DNA from: Crotophaga sulcirostris | Lineage: Eukaryota; Chordata; Aves; Cuculiformes; Crotophagidae | Direction: 5' to 3' | Length of the DNA: 64,000 bases | Assembly (NCBI GenBank): GCA_013397455.1 | Contig: VYZB01000095.1 | Span: 1,510,800 to 1,574,799 of the forward strand | Part shown: in pieces, positions 24,351-37,080 of the stretch | How the letters are laid out: the number at the start of each line of letters is the position of its first letter | How positions within the stretch are numbered: position 1 is the stretch's first letter | Translations under genes and position numbers: made by a program | Notes under the pieces: generated by a model | Seen by the model: the letters and a program-made list of their open reading frames with translations, nothing else | Told to the model about the DNA's origin: nothing | The model's database searches: none

Positions 24351-27300
24351 CACCTGAAGGGGAGCTGAAAGGGCAACACCCACCCTATGACCCTATTTTT
24401 GTCCAGGCCAAGGGAGTAGGTATTTTGTGAGAACGTCCTTTATTAATGTGAGGATCCCAGAGGTTTTAACTGGGGGGTGCTGAGAGCAGTAGGCCTGAGA
24501 CCCTCCCAACTTCTCTTGCAGCCTGAGGGTTTCCTAGTATGAACCAGACATTTCTGAGCACGCAAATATAAAATAAAGTGGCTGCTTCTGTTTAAACAAC
24601 AGTCAAGTTTATGTCTCCCATTTACCAAACTCCTTGGTATTTACAAAAGTTTATTTGCCTGAGAAGATTCAAATATCTCCTTCCAGAGCACATCCTAATA
24701 CACAACTTAACAGGTATATTGAGGTGCTGTTGGTAGCAACCTTGTTCCTCTGCTGTTGAAGCTGTTCTGCTTTGTGGAAAATAACAGAATTGTCAGAAGA
24801 CAAGGCAAGGAAAACACCTGTTGCCTACAGTCAGGATGTTTAACTGCTCTGCAGATTATTTCTAAACTTGCATCTAGCAGTCTGCTCTGAAAATGAGCAT
24901 TACTCAATACAGTTTCTCAGGTAATCGGAGAAAACAAACCTTTCCTGTTCCTTGCTTCTCCTTCAAGGAGAGCAGAGCATGTGTCTGCTTTTATCAGTCA
25001 GCTTACTCCAGCAAACGGCCCACAGAGACGTGGCGGTGCCAAAGGTGAGACCTTTGGGGGAAACTATATCAGTTCGTTCCTTTCCTCTAACAACTTGCAT
25101 TTCTTTTCCTATTGCGCTCTTCACTTTCAGCATACTCTTCTTCATCTGATCTATCTTCTTAGGTTTTTATACTTTAGTTATTGGTATGGAGGGAAAAAAC
25201 ACAACAAAATCAGGTTTTCAGTCTCATCTAAGCCTACGTTCAAGTGTGTGTCTGTTTGCTAAATGGTCTGTACTGTATTATTGAATATCTGAATGGTTTT
25301 TGCCCTGCAGCTTGGTTAAGCTTCTAGGGAGACAGCTCAGACAGGCAAGAAAACTTTTCTGGGAAAAAAAAAATAAAAGAAATCCCAAAGGGAAGACTCA
25401 GGGACAGCCTCATGAGGCAGGGTCAGGGCTTATAGTTCTCCCTGGGGCAAACCTCTGCAGCTGGGGCTTCCCAATGACAGATCCAGTAATCACCCTCAGT
25501 CAAAACATCACCACATGTCAGAATGTACGTGACACAACTAATGCAACCCAAAAAACATGAAACCTCTAAAAGAAGAAAAAGAAATCACTAAAAGAACTTA
25601 TTTTTTTTCCTAAATCTTTGCAAAATATATCAAGAAACAATAAGAACATTTTCTGCACATAAACTGAAGGAGCTATTTTGTGTCTGACTTAATTTTAACT
25701 CGTAAATTTCCTAAATACTTTAAAACAGAGCACAGAAACAAGATTACCTGTAAATCAGCTGGCAGTTTGTAGAATATCTGTTCTTCCAAGAGCTCAGGCT
25801 ATTAATCTAGTGAGTAGTTAGCAATTTACCTCCTTCTTATCTCCAAAACACTGTACAAAGCACTATGCAACATGTAACTTCTGTAATCACTGAACATTTC
25901 AGGGGTGAAACCCAGGCAGAGATAATAGTTGCCAACTACCACATCACAACACAATTCAAGGTGAAAATAGCTTCCTCTGGCAAATTAGAGAGCAAACAAG
26001 AACAAAAAAATGGAATGAGGCAGATAACCAGGGTTAATAACTTACAACTACCGTGGCTTGGGCCAGTCAAGAATTCAACTAAATATTTAATTGCTACAAA
26101 TACTTAGAAGTCTGTCTTCCTTCTTAGTTTGAATTAAAAAGAGGTTTCTTGGCTACACTGCATTGAGGGAACATCTTGTTTGAGGCTTTTCAGCTTTGTT
26201 TGACCCAAACCTTTCAGCTAGGGCCATACTCTGGGGCAACAGAGGCAACACAGACAATGACCGATCAATACTAAATGCAAGTACCACATAACACCTCCTT
26301 AGAAGACTGCCAGTGTAAGATTTTTTCAAACTCAAAGTAGTTGAGAAGCATTTTTTAAGAATTTCCCAAACTATATGCCTCTATGTTTCAATGTAAAAAG
26401 TGTTATCGAATTAGTTGTGTTGGCCACTTTAAATTGCATCCTGATTTCCAGTAGAATGACAAATTCTTTTGCAAATATTTTTAAAATGCGGGTGGGAAAC
26501 AAACAGAAATGGAATAGTGACGCCTATATCAGTAAAGCCTGTGTTTTGGGTGTTTAGTTTTTTTTTCTCTCTCTTAACCTAGATACCTAGAGGACCTGTT
26601 TCACTTTTTGCAAAAATTAAAAATCCAAAAGCCTGATGTTTTTCTTATCTCAGATGTAGAATACTCAAGGACAAATCTCTTCTACCTGTAACAAAGCCTG
26701 TATTTGAACCTGATTCTTCTGTAACCTTTTGTTCCTGAATATTTTCGAAGGACTCTCCCTTTCTGTCCAGAGGTTCTACTCCAGGATGATAAATGTCAAG
26801 AAAAATAGCTGTAGGAAAGGGGTATTATTCCTTCAAAAAGGGCGTTTACACCAAGAGAATCTAACAAGGTGAATAAGGGATAACAACAGTTTAAGTATCT
26901 GGAGATCAGCCTCTGATGTTTCCATTTTATTTTTCACAATATTATTTGATTTTAAAGGAACAGTAAAAATCTGAATAAAAGGGTGGAAAACTTCATTTAT
27001 TCATATTCCATGAGTTAATAGAAGCACTACAGAAGACTCTTCATTTTCAAAAAAATACAGATCAATGTTTAAATCTTTCATTTCCTTTGTTGGGACAGAT
27101 AAAATGACATTTTGTCAGTTACATATGCAAATAAGTGCAACGAATTGTTTGAATTCTTGATCATCTTGAGAGTAAGTGCTACCGACATTGAACTTTCAGT
27201 ACTGTGTAATTAAAAAAACACACTTTGGGGTAGCAGAAGATTTTTTTTTTTCTTCACGCACAAGCTGTGCCTTTGTTCCCAGCAGAAAAGCTAATAGCGT

Positions 27301-28488
27301 ATGGAGGAAAAAGTGAAAACAAAACAAAACAAAAAAAAGCTTTAAATTTTTCACTCAGACCAATGATGTTAAGGCAGAAAGAATAGGGCTCACTTAGAAA
27401 TTGTATATTAAATTCACAGGTCTAAAGGCAAACATGCCTTTAACTTCATACTGAGCAGAACGTGCTTTTTCTGCTTTGGCATTTATCACACGTTTGACAG
27501 TGAAGGAACTACTGAATCACAATTAGGGATGGGAAAATTACCCAGTGTCCAGACATTTTGAAGATTTTTTCCAAGCTCAATGCCTGTTCAAACTTTATTA
27601 AGAATTTTGGATAGGACTTTTCCTCTAAAATGGGTCACAGAATGTCTGAAGGTCTAAAAACCTCTTGGTACCAGAATACCAAAGGTTAGAGCCAACTCTT
27701 ATATTTCCCTGAACATTTCTGTTGTCCCCTAATCATAAACCTGTCATTCAACACAGACATATTAGAGTGCAGAAAAACTGAAGCTAAAGGTCAGATTTAG
27801 CAGATGAAAGGTCTGCTAGAAAAGTGCATTTGTAGAATTGGATTCCTTCTCATGTCATGATGTAGATTAGGAGTAAACTCCTTGAAATCAAAGGAGTAAG
27901 AGCAGCCTCCTACTGGAGTTGGTAGGATTTGGGTCTGCTGTCTTTGTGCATGGAGACAGGACCGGTGTGAGCAATGCAGAGTTCGAAACCATAAACTGAT
28001 TTATTATTCAACAAAACACAAAAACTAATTCCTGCCTAAAATCTTTATGGTTTCTCCAAGAGCCACTTAATAGGGCTTTCGTGATTCAGTTACATGCCCA
28101 CAGTGTTAACTATGAAACATGTATTTCACCAGTGGCAGAGCTGAAGCAATACGTTTAACACCTTCCATGTAGACTTGTGATACCGTGACGGGTAACATTC
28201 CTAGAATGTGATATTACGTAGTCTTCAGATTTCATCCCCTGCTGCATATGCTTCTTCTCAAATCAAGTAAAGAAAAAGCACTCAGATCAAGCCATTGAGA
28301 TCTCTGATTCACATAAACTCGCTTTTATAGGCATTCTGCCAAAAATGTATTTGCAATAGGGTGATGTAAACAACTGACTCGGTAGAAACGGAAACTTCAA
28401 AGTTTTTCTCCAAATTACAATAGTTCATTAATGAAAAAAAGATGGGTTTGGATTAATTTAACCTAACTTCATCCATTTACAAGTTTGG
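24351..28488. other. non-coding DNA
   Basis: No supported gene. The region 24410-24640, read on the minus strand, has AATAAA words and a GC-richer texture that could be an old LTR, but no diagnostic ends were found. An AAAAC-type tandem run lies at about 27316-27338. Confidence 0.5.
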
Positions 28489-28785
28489 AATCATAGAACT
28501 GTAGAATCATAGAATGGTTTGGGTTGGAAAGGACCTTAAGGTTCCAACTCCCTTGCCATGGGCAGGGATATCTCCCATTGGATCAGGCTGATCAAAGCCT
28601 CATCCAGCCTGGCCTTGAACACCTCCAGGGATGGGGAATCCACGACTTCTCCAGGCAACTTTTTCCAGTGCCTCACTGCCCTCACAGTAAAAAATTTCTT
28701 CCTAATATCTAATCTAAATCTCCCCTCTTTCATCTTAAAACCATTACCACTCATCCTATCACTACGCTCCCTGATAAAGAGCGGC
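28489..28785 (-). mobile_element. CR1 LINE 3' fragment
   Basis: The plus strand starts with AATCATAGAA and TAGAATCATAGAATGG, the complement of the CR1 3' tail. It continues with the avian CR1 words GGTTTGGGTTGGAAAGGACC, AGCCTGGCCTTGAACACC and CAGGGATGGGG. On the minus strand a 72-codon frame (28536-28754) reads RFRLDIRKKFF, HWKKLP and SLEVFKARLDEAL, the C-terminal end of the CR1 reverse-transcriptase ORF2. The copy is truncated at the 5' side, as is usual for this family; its left limit in element terms is blurred near 28785. Confidence 0.95.
28536..28754 (-). pseudogene. CR1 ORF2 C-terminal fragment
   Basis: A short frame encodes the last part of CR1 ORF2, with the conserved R-x-DIRK-x-FF, HW-x-x-LP and SLEVFK-x-RLDE motifs. 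It lacks the whole endonuclease and reverse-transcriptase catalytic core, so it cannot act in retrotransposition. It is a 5'-truncated insertion remnant. Confidence 0.9.
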
Positions 28786-31700
28786 TTTTTAAGGAGCTTA
28801 GATTACTCTTACCTGCTTCCTCCATAGTCAGTGTGAAAAATCTTCTGTCACGGGTAAGGATAGGAATAAATCCTCCAGAGTGATTTGTTCTACCCTAAGA
28901 TGGAGAGATGATTTGTGCTGCTCAGATGCTTGACTGTGTGTTTAATAGCATAGGGCTTGGTGTCTAACCCCCATCTACAGAATTCAGTGTGTTACATCCT
29001 TCTACCATGTTTCACATTGAGACTTCCTTCTTCTTTCACCTTCCCTAGCATAAATTTCGATTAAACCCAATTCAAATCCTTGACATAACAGCAATTTCTA
29101 GAAATGACTACATTTTTGCAGTTAATAGAAAAAAATTCAAAAGGAAAATACCTTAAATAGCACCAAATCCAACACAAGAAAGCTGAAAACTCTCCATGTT
29201 GAATATTAAAATGTTTTACCTGGGGAAGAAAAAAACACTCACAGTTTAAAATAAACTTAAATATCTTCAAAATATGAAGATATTGATTAGAGCTAAAAAT
29301 TAGAATTTCTAGTCAGTAAGGAACTATGAAATGCTAATTTTTTTGCATTCCAGTACAAAATGCTGAAGCATCAGCATATTTCCACATATGCCACAATTTT
29401 TGTAAAGAAATTAATTAACAGTTTTAATTAAGAATTAGACTGTTTGGCTAGCTAAATGTGAAATAGCTGAATGATGAAAAACTACACCAATAAATAATTT
29501 TAAAACTCAATAAAGCTTTCTTTGAATCTACACTGATGAATGCCTAGATGATCTCTGTAACCAGAGGGCTCTTTTCCAACTGCTTTTTTATATACCTCTA
29601 TCTACCCTTTTCCATAGCAGTAGGATCTATAAAGTTCCAAGAAAACTGGACAAAATTAAAACTTCTAAATTACAACTTCAGCACAGAGATTTTTAAAGGC
29701 ATCTAGACAATTATAATGGCAGGTAGTTACCCCACTGAGATTTAGTAAGTGTGTCTATGTCTCAACATACTCAGAATGCCAGTGATTGCATACAGGTTTC
29801 ACCTGCCAAATTTAGCCATAGCATTACATCATCTCATGTATTTCTAGAAGTATTTTTTTGATTAATGTTGTCCCAAATTATCCATGCATAAAATTCTTTT
29901 TTCCAGTAATACGTGTAGTGTGGTTTTGATAAATGGAAAAAGAACTGTTGTTGCTATTATTGGCATCACACTTCCATCTCACTTCCTATGCTTTTAAACT
30001 CATGGCCTGACCCGACTGCTAATATATTTTTTACACTACACATAGTCTATACTTTTCTCAATGAAACATGACCTACTTACTTCCACTTGTGTGTCCCAGC
30101 TTATCCATCTAACAGCTGTGAGTTAGGTTTGTTGTGACAGATCATGCGCTTCAGAGCTGCCAGTCATGGTGTTGTGGGAGAGAGAATTTTGGAAGAAAGT
30201 CTTCACCTCCATTTACCAGTGACAAAACTTAAATTGCTTATGGAAACATAGGAAGAGTTTTATCAGAGCATTTTCTTCAGGCACAATTCCACTACCCTTT
30301 TTGACAGAGATGACTATTCCTCTGTAAGAAGCTCTTGTGACATCAAATTAGATCTTTTAATATTGCTATACAAGTTTGAATGTAAGCACTTCTTGTAGGT
30401 AATGAGGGAGGGCAAAAAGACAAAAAAATTCCTCTTCCAGGATGGGAAGAAAAGCTTTGTTTGACTGCTACTGCCATTGGTACATATGCATGGAGACCAG
30501 AGGGAGAAGTGAAGAAAGGTTATGGGATTGCCAGTGTTCCCAGATCCTTGAATGTAAGATTCAAGTCCCTAAAACCATGAGATGTATTTCAAACCAGCAT
30601 AGTCTGATTTCAGTATTTCAGTTCTGTGTAGTTCAGGTTCGCTTGCTTTACATATTGAAATTTTTTATTCATAGGCTAAGAAGATTTAAAATTATAAAAT
30701 TATTAAAAATTGTTTACAAATGGGCCAAAATCATCCTATTTGTTAGCCTCTGCAGCATATTCAGGAGATGTCTAATCATTCAGAGTGAGGAAAAGAAACT
30801 GGCAGTGTGAAACAGTGAGTGTGAATTAGTATATCCTGTAGGGTCATTTTCTTCAGTTAATGTCTTTTATCACAGTGGAGTGATTCTGCTGCATACTCTA
30901 TTTTCATTAGATCTGGGTAATCTACAATGTAATATTGCAGTGCTAGTTTTCTTCCAGTTAAAAGGAAAGCCACTGGCTCTCTGCAAAAGGAATTGGAGCT
31001 GTGCCAGGGGCTCCGTGACCGTGTCCTTGGAAGCTCTGGTTGTGCCGGTTATGATAGCACAGGAGATGAGAATCCCAACTGCAGAGGAGTCGAAAGCCTG
31101 CAAGGCTACAATAGAGTTTAGAGGATCTTTGATAAAATTTTGTCTGTATAAAACATTTGAACTTTGCCAGTAAATAAGTTCTTCCCTAAGAAGATGTTTT
31201 TTCAAAACAATTTTAGCTCGCTACAATTTGCACTTTGAAGATCTGTGCACTGATCTCCACTCTCTGGTACAGTAATGACCCTTGCCTACACAGTGACACA
31301 GGTTGACAAACAAAAATAGGATGTAAATAACTGCGTTTTGAGTAGATCTTGAAGACCATAAATGATAAAATGAAAGTCTTTGGTTTGAAGCTTCTGAAAT
31401 TTGAAAATCTTCAGAATGTACCCTGAGACCAGATCTAAATTTAGCAGCATTGCTTTGAGAAAATTTATGTAAAGTTACCCTTATTTCTCTTTCAAAAGTA
31501 GATTTGTTTTGCTAATGTAAATAAATCCCTCATGCCCAGTTTCTTGGAAAACTATCTGCTTCCCAAAATAGTTGTTTTCTTTCTTTTCTATAGTGAATAA
31601 ATAATACACATCATCAAAGAAAATTGCCTCTTCAATTGAATAAGAATACTGAATCATCAAAATGAGACACCATAATGATGAATTTCATTACAACAAAGAC

Positions 31701-32604
31701 TGTTGACATACAAGGTCAAAGAAAAAGTTTACATATTAAAAGTCAGCTGCCCTTGCAGCATATGAGAAACTACTTTTCATACATGGTCAGACAATGTGAC
31801 TTACACATTACATCTTCTGGGAGAACGTTTCGATTGCCAGGAAAAGTAGGATAGTTTCTCAATAAGAGGATAAGAAATATGTAGAGGTAACTCAAATTCC
31901 CATAATGTGTATTTCTCCACATGTAGCACAGATGTTACATGGTAGTAATGCTTATTACACTCTCCTTGACATCCCATTTCTAATGAGATAATGTTTTTTT
32001 TTCATGGGCGTTGAATCAGCTTAGCTTCCAAATACGTTTTATCAGCATTACTGGCCAAAGTATATTGCTGTCATTACTTAACATATTACAAAATCCTGAA
32101 AGGAAACCTGTTATTCTTTATGAAGAAGAATTTTCAATGGGGCAATTCTATTTTGGCTCTAAACATGGGGCTGAATAGTCATAGGATGTGGGAAATACAT
32201 CCTAATATTCCTGTAATTGCAGTGCTGAATTTGTGGTTATTCCGTTTTCTTCCCAGTGCATTTCTTTACCTTATTTTAATTTTTATTTCAGTCTATATTT
32301 CTATATTCATACTTATGTGTGTTATCTTCAAAGATGCTTGTCAACACCCCCCATCCCCATGGTTTGGAATTAGAGGGTTTAATATTGATTTACTATTTCA
32401 GAGGAATGTTGTTAAAATACTATTGTGGTAACCAAATAGTGTGGGAAGCAGATTTGTTTCTTATTAGCTGGACTAGAAATTAATAAAATAAGCAATATTT
32501 TTATGTTCTTTTCACTACTGTTCAATTTTAATGGAATTTATCAAAGACAGATATAATATACTCTGGCTTCTGCTCATGTTTATACACAAATAAGGCATAA
32601 GAAG
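28786..32604. other. AT-rich non-coding DNA
   Basis: No supported gene. A short perfect hairpin lies at 29260-29284 and a TAATTA-type patch near 29400-29470. Around 30870-31205 a slightly GC-richer patch is open on both strands (111 codons minus, 97 codons plus) but shows no known domain. Confidence 0.5.
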
Positions 32605-32832
32605 TTGCACCTGGTGAGGTTCAGATTAGACATTAGGAAAAATTTCTTCACTGAAAGAGTGGTCAGGTACTGGCAGAACTGCCTAGGGAGGTGGTTGAGT
32701 CACCATCCCTGGAGGTGTTTAAAAGATGGGTAGATGAACTGCTTAGGGATATGGTTTAGTAGTAAACAAGTATGGTTGGACTTGGTGATCTCAAAGGTCT
32801 TTTCCAACCAAGTGATTCTATGATTCTATGAT
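32605..32832 (+). mobile_element. CR1 LINE 3' fragment
   Basis: Plus-strand CR1 3' end. It reads through TTCAGATTAGACATTAGGA, AATTTCTTCACTGAAAGAGT, CACCATCCCTGGAGGT and TTGGACTTGGTGATCTCAAA, and ends in the diagnostic GATTCTATGATTCTATGAT tail at 32832. The copy is 5'-truncated with no usable coding frame and is in the opposite orientation to the 28.5-kb copy. Confidence 0.95.
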
Positions 32833-35800
32833 ATATAACTGTGCAGTTTACAACTGCAACTGGGATAATAAAAACTCTCTCTAAAGGCAATATGTAACTT
32901 CAGAAGTTAGTGAAGTCTGAAAATTATGTCTCAAATAAATCTCAAGAATCTCTCTGAAGCAAGCAGCATCAACTATGTTATTGGAAGTAATTTTGAAAAT
33001 GTATCTTCATTGATTATTAGTTTTAAAGAACATGGGAATTCATTATACAAGAATCTCTACTTTAGTATATAAATCTTCTCAGTACTGAAAATTTATATCA
33101 AGATGTACAGGAAAATCTGAAAGTGATTAAAGACTGACTAAAAACAATGTAAGCAGCCCTTCTTGAAAATTATTTAGTTTTACTACCAGTCATTCATATA
33201 AGAAGAGAGAAGGTAGTTTACAAGAAATCCTGACATAAAAAAAAATCATGGTACTCAGCACATTTTTCTACACGGAAAGAATAAAGATCAAGCAATACAA
33301 TTAACTCTCTTGTGAACTGTGGTGGTGAGATTAACTGCTTTGATTTAGTTGATGGTAGAATCCTCTTGGGTTTCCGGACAGATCAATAGTTAAGAATATG
33401 CCCAGACACCAGTATGACTTAGAAAGATAATGCATCAAAGAGGATTATGCCCTGTGTACTAGTGAATGGTTAAAATTCGGTCAACGCACTGTACTCTGCC
33501 TGATGTTTATAAGTATTTAAAACAACAACAAAACATATTGTAGACCTGTAGACCTGAATCTTCAATATAAAGTTATTTATGAAGCACTAAGTAACTGACA
33601 GTGATTTTTCGAAACGCTTTGCTAGTAAACAAGAGGGGGTTTTGTGCTTGGACAATTTCATAAGCAAGATTTTTATAACAGAGTGGAATACTGTAAGTAC
33701 AAATAAGAAAAAACTATGCCCTTTACCCTTTCAGGAACCAAACTCTGCTGCCACCATGAAGCTGTTTACTGTCATTCAAGACCTTGAGTGTAACAGTCTA
33801 CAAAAGCTGGATGGGAAAGTTTGAATCCTATTTTTGTAGCAGCTATGATTAGAAATTTTAAGGATTATTTACATAGGTGACCCAGCATGCCTACTCTTTT
33901 CAGATCTCATGTGAAAGTCTTTTGTCTGTTTGAGCACATTACTGTCCCTGGGCTGACAAAGAATTAATTAACTTTATTTACATTAGTGTATGGTTTTCAG
34001 ACTGGAACTGTGTGATGTCTAACCAGCTTAGAATGAAGTGTTGAGGTTTCTCTGTACCATCCAAGTACAAAGATGTATGTCTGCATTTTTGCACCATTAG
34101 TCTTTGTATAGATATTAGTATGTTTAGTTTTATTTATGTTGATCTTTTTTCTATAAATTTTCTAGAAATTTGCACACAATTCAGAGATGTTCCCTTTTAT
34201 AGGAACAAAAATGTATAATCAAGTGGATTATATTGTCTTGACATGATAGCATAACGTTCAGTAATAAGCATCCAAAGTTTGCAAAAGTCATATAATCTGT
34301 GCTAATTGTTTTATCGGTTTACATTTAATTAATATGATCTTAGGAATTATTTACTACTTGGATAAAACTGGGTAAAATCTGGTCTTGATCCGTTCTCTGA
34401 CAAGCCCCAACAGGACATACATCAGAAGTCAATAGTGGCATGCTGTTCACTTTCAAATCACTCTGACTTTTCAGTCAGAACACCTAGGTATTTGTCTCAA
34501 GTGCCATATTTTTAACCTCTCCTTCCTCTTAACTCACACATTGACACCATTCATTTCAATTCTTACTAATTAAATCAAATTAGATGAAGGCTTGGTATTT
34601 GATATACTTGAATTAGCAAGAAAATAAGGCCATGACAAGAATTTGCAAGACAATTTTAAACCCTAGGTAAGCCTACTTGAGTCAGTCATATTACTCATAT
34701 AATTAAAATTAGGTACAGATCCCTGGCTCTGCAGAGTTATGACTGTGATTTTACCATAGGTTACATCACAGTAAACCTCATAAAATGGAAGCAGAAAAAG
34801 TCAATATACAGATATAAATATAATTTTTTTTAGAAATTTATTTAATTTTGCCTCTTGTCCTTTGTTGTTATGATAAGCAAAAGGAATGATTTAATAATTT
34901 ACTGTAAGATTAGTGGATTTGGCTTTTTTCTTACTTGACATACTGCATCAATTTATAGTCACTGATATTTTCTCTTTTTTTTACTGAGAAGTTTGCACAG
35001 CTATGCCAAGAAATAAATACTGTGTGTTGTTAATCTATTCGGCAACAGATGTCTGATAGAAACTAGCTCTGTAAATCAAAACATGAACAAAAGCAACTTT
35101 GTGTACTGCCAAAAACAGAACAAGGCATATATTTCATTGTTCTTTTAGAAACCAAGACTTCAGGTCAAATCCCAAACTTGCTTAAATCTTCAAGTCTGCA
35201 GGAAATTCCTGGCAGTCTGACATCCAAGGCAACAATGTGTCTTTGCATTCTTTGCAAAATTCCCATTAATTCTCACTTTCCAGTTCCTGAGAATTACCAG
35301 TGAATAATGATGCAAATCTCAGTCACTCTTTCATTTTCCTTTCTACTGAAACATCAGTATTTAGTTTTTGATATTCAAGAATGTAGTCTTTTCAGCCTTA
35401 GCACATTCCAAGTTAAAGTATTCATTTACTGAATCCTTTGTCATATAGCACTAGTCAATGCATCCCTGTTGTAATTTTTCATTGACTGTGACCGGTGCCT
35501 CTTTGGTATTTCCATTGGTATCTCTGGATGAGCCACAGTACATATTTTTCCCCTCTTTGCCAATACCCTTGAACTTCTCACTGACATGCAAAAGTACTAT
35601 GCAGTCCCACACAGACTGCAACAACACCCCAGGCATGGCAAAGTGTAGCCAGATTCATGTGCCAAAGAAATGCTCCTAATGACATCTTGTAGCTCCATCA
35701 ATTCTGCATGCTCAGGACCTACCTTGGACCTAAGAAGCCCTTTGTGGCACGTGGATTCATAAATGAGAAACACCAACAGCTACTCTTCCAGTTACTTTTC

Positions 35801-37055
35801 TCCCATTTTGCTATCACTATCCCAGTTTCCTCTATTTCAAACTCCTGGCAGATAGTTTCAAATCATGAGATCCTTCCTACAGACACCATGCCCTGCACAG
35901 GTCAGACAAGAGGTTTTTAAAGCTGAGCAGTGGGAGCATATAAGTGACAGCAGACCAACAACTTGCACCCTTTCGCCTCTGCCTCTGAAGCTTCACATCT
36001 ATTTTGAACAGGACAGTACAACATACACTCAGAACAGTCTCCTGGCAGTTCACTGAGGCACTGATAGCCCAGAATCAGTCAGATTCTCTCATTTGTTTAC
36101 AGTTCCAGTTATAAGGGAAACAATCACCCTTCACAACCATTTATTTCCTAATGAAGTAAAACTCATCTACTTTTCTTCCTTCTACTTATCTTGTTTCATT
36201 TGCCGACATGAAGATAGGCAAGTGTATATGGTACACTGATCAAAACAAATAAAAGGAAAGTAGTACCGAAGCTCATCTTTGTCTATTTATTAAAAATACA
36301 GAAAGAGAACTGACTGTGACTGAGATTTGCCTGTTGGTATAAGAGTGGTGGCACCCCCACAACCCCCAAAAAAAACCCAACAAAAAGAGCAACAAGAGGA
36401 TTTGTTGTGTGTGCCAAAGGTATCACCTATGTGAATCATGGAGGCTGTATATGACTGCACCTGAGGAGATTTCGTATCACAAGCTTTGACCATTTGACTT
36501 CTCAGCTTCCATTTACTTCAAGGATTTCGGCAGAAAGCAAAACAAAATTACAAAATTTGCCAAAGGCCATTTTCTTTTATTATTCATAAGTGGTAGATAT
36601 TACTAATGATGGCTTCATAAACTGAAAAAAGTTGTCTCAGTCCCATCTGCGTAGTAACATTTTATGAGAGATATATTACACACATTTATCCAGTATCAAG
36701 AAAAATGTAACATAACTTTAAAATTCTCTTAGCAGTGGGCGAAAAGAAGCCATAATAAGCAGCATTTAGGAGGGAGGGAAATGGTGAGGTTGGGAGGAAT
36801 TGTATATAAACATCCCTGTCCCGGGAATACTTGTTATACACATGTTCCATGTTAATTCAAGTCATCAAGCACAACTTCATCACACATACACAACAAGGGC
36901 CAAGAAATATGTATTCTGCTGTCCTTGGTTTATATCCAGAACAAATCTATTTCACAGAGCTAAATGTTGCTGCTGGTGTGGGAATATTTGTTAAATGGCT
37001 ATAATGTGATACAGTTAAGTTATTTACTACTTGTGACTGGTGAGAAAATTGAGGC

Positions 37056-37080
37056 TTTTCATAATGCTACATTATGAAAA
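37056..37080. repeat. short perfect hairpin
   Basis: TTTTCATAATG and CATTATGAAAA, 11-base perfect arms around a 3-base loop. Confidence 0.85.

Noticed and set aside
24410..24640. Possible old LTR on the minus strand with AATAAA words.
   Set aside because: No matching TG/CA ends, target duplications or recognised consensus, so it is only mentioned in the interval note.
27978..27990. Word GAGTTCGAAACC, similar to a tRNA or SINE B box.
   Set aside because: No A box at the correct distance upstream, no cloverleaf and no poly-A or T terminator; a chance match.
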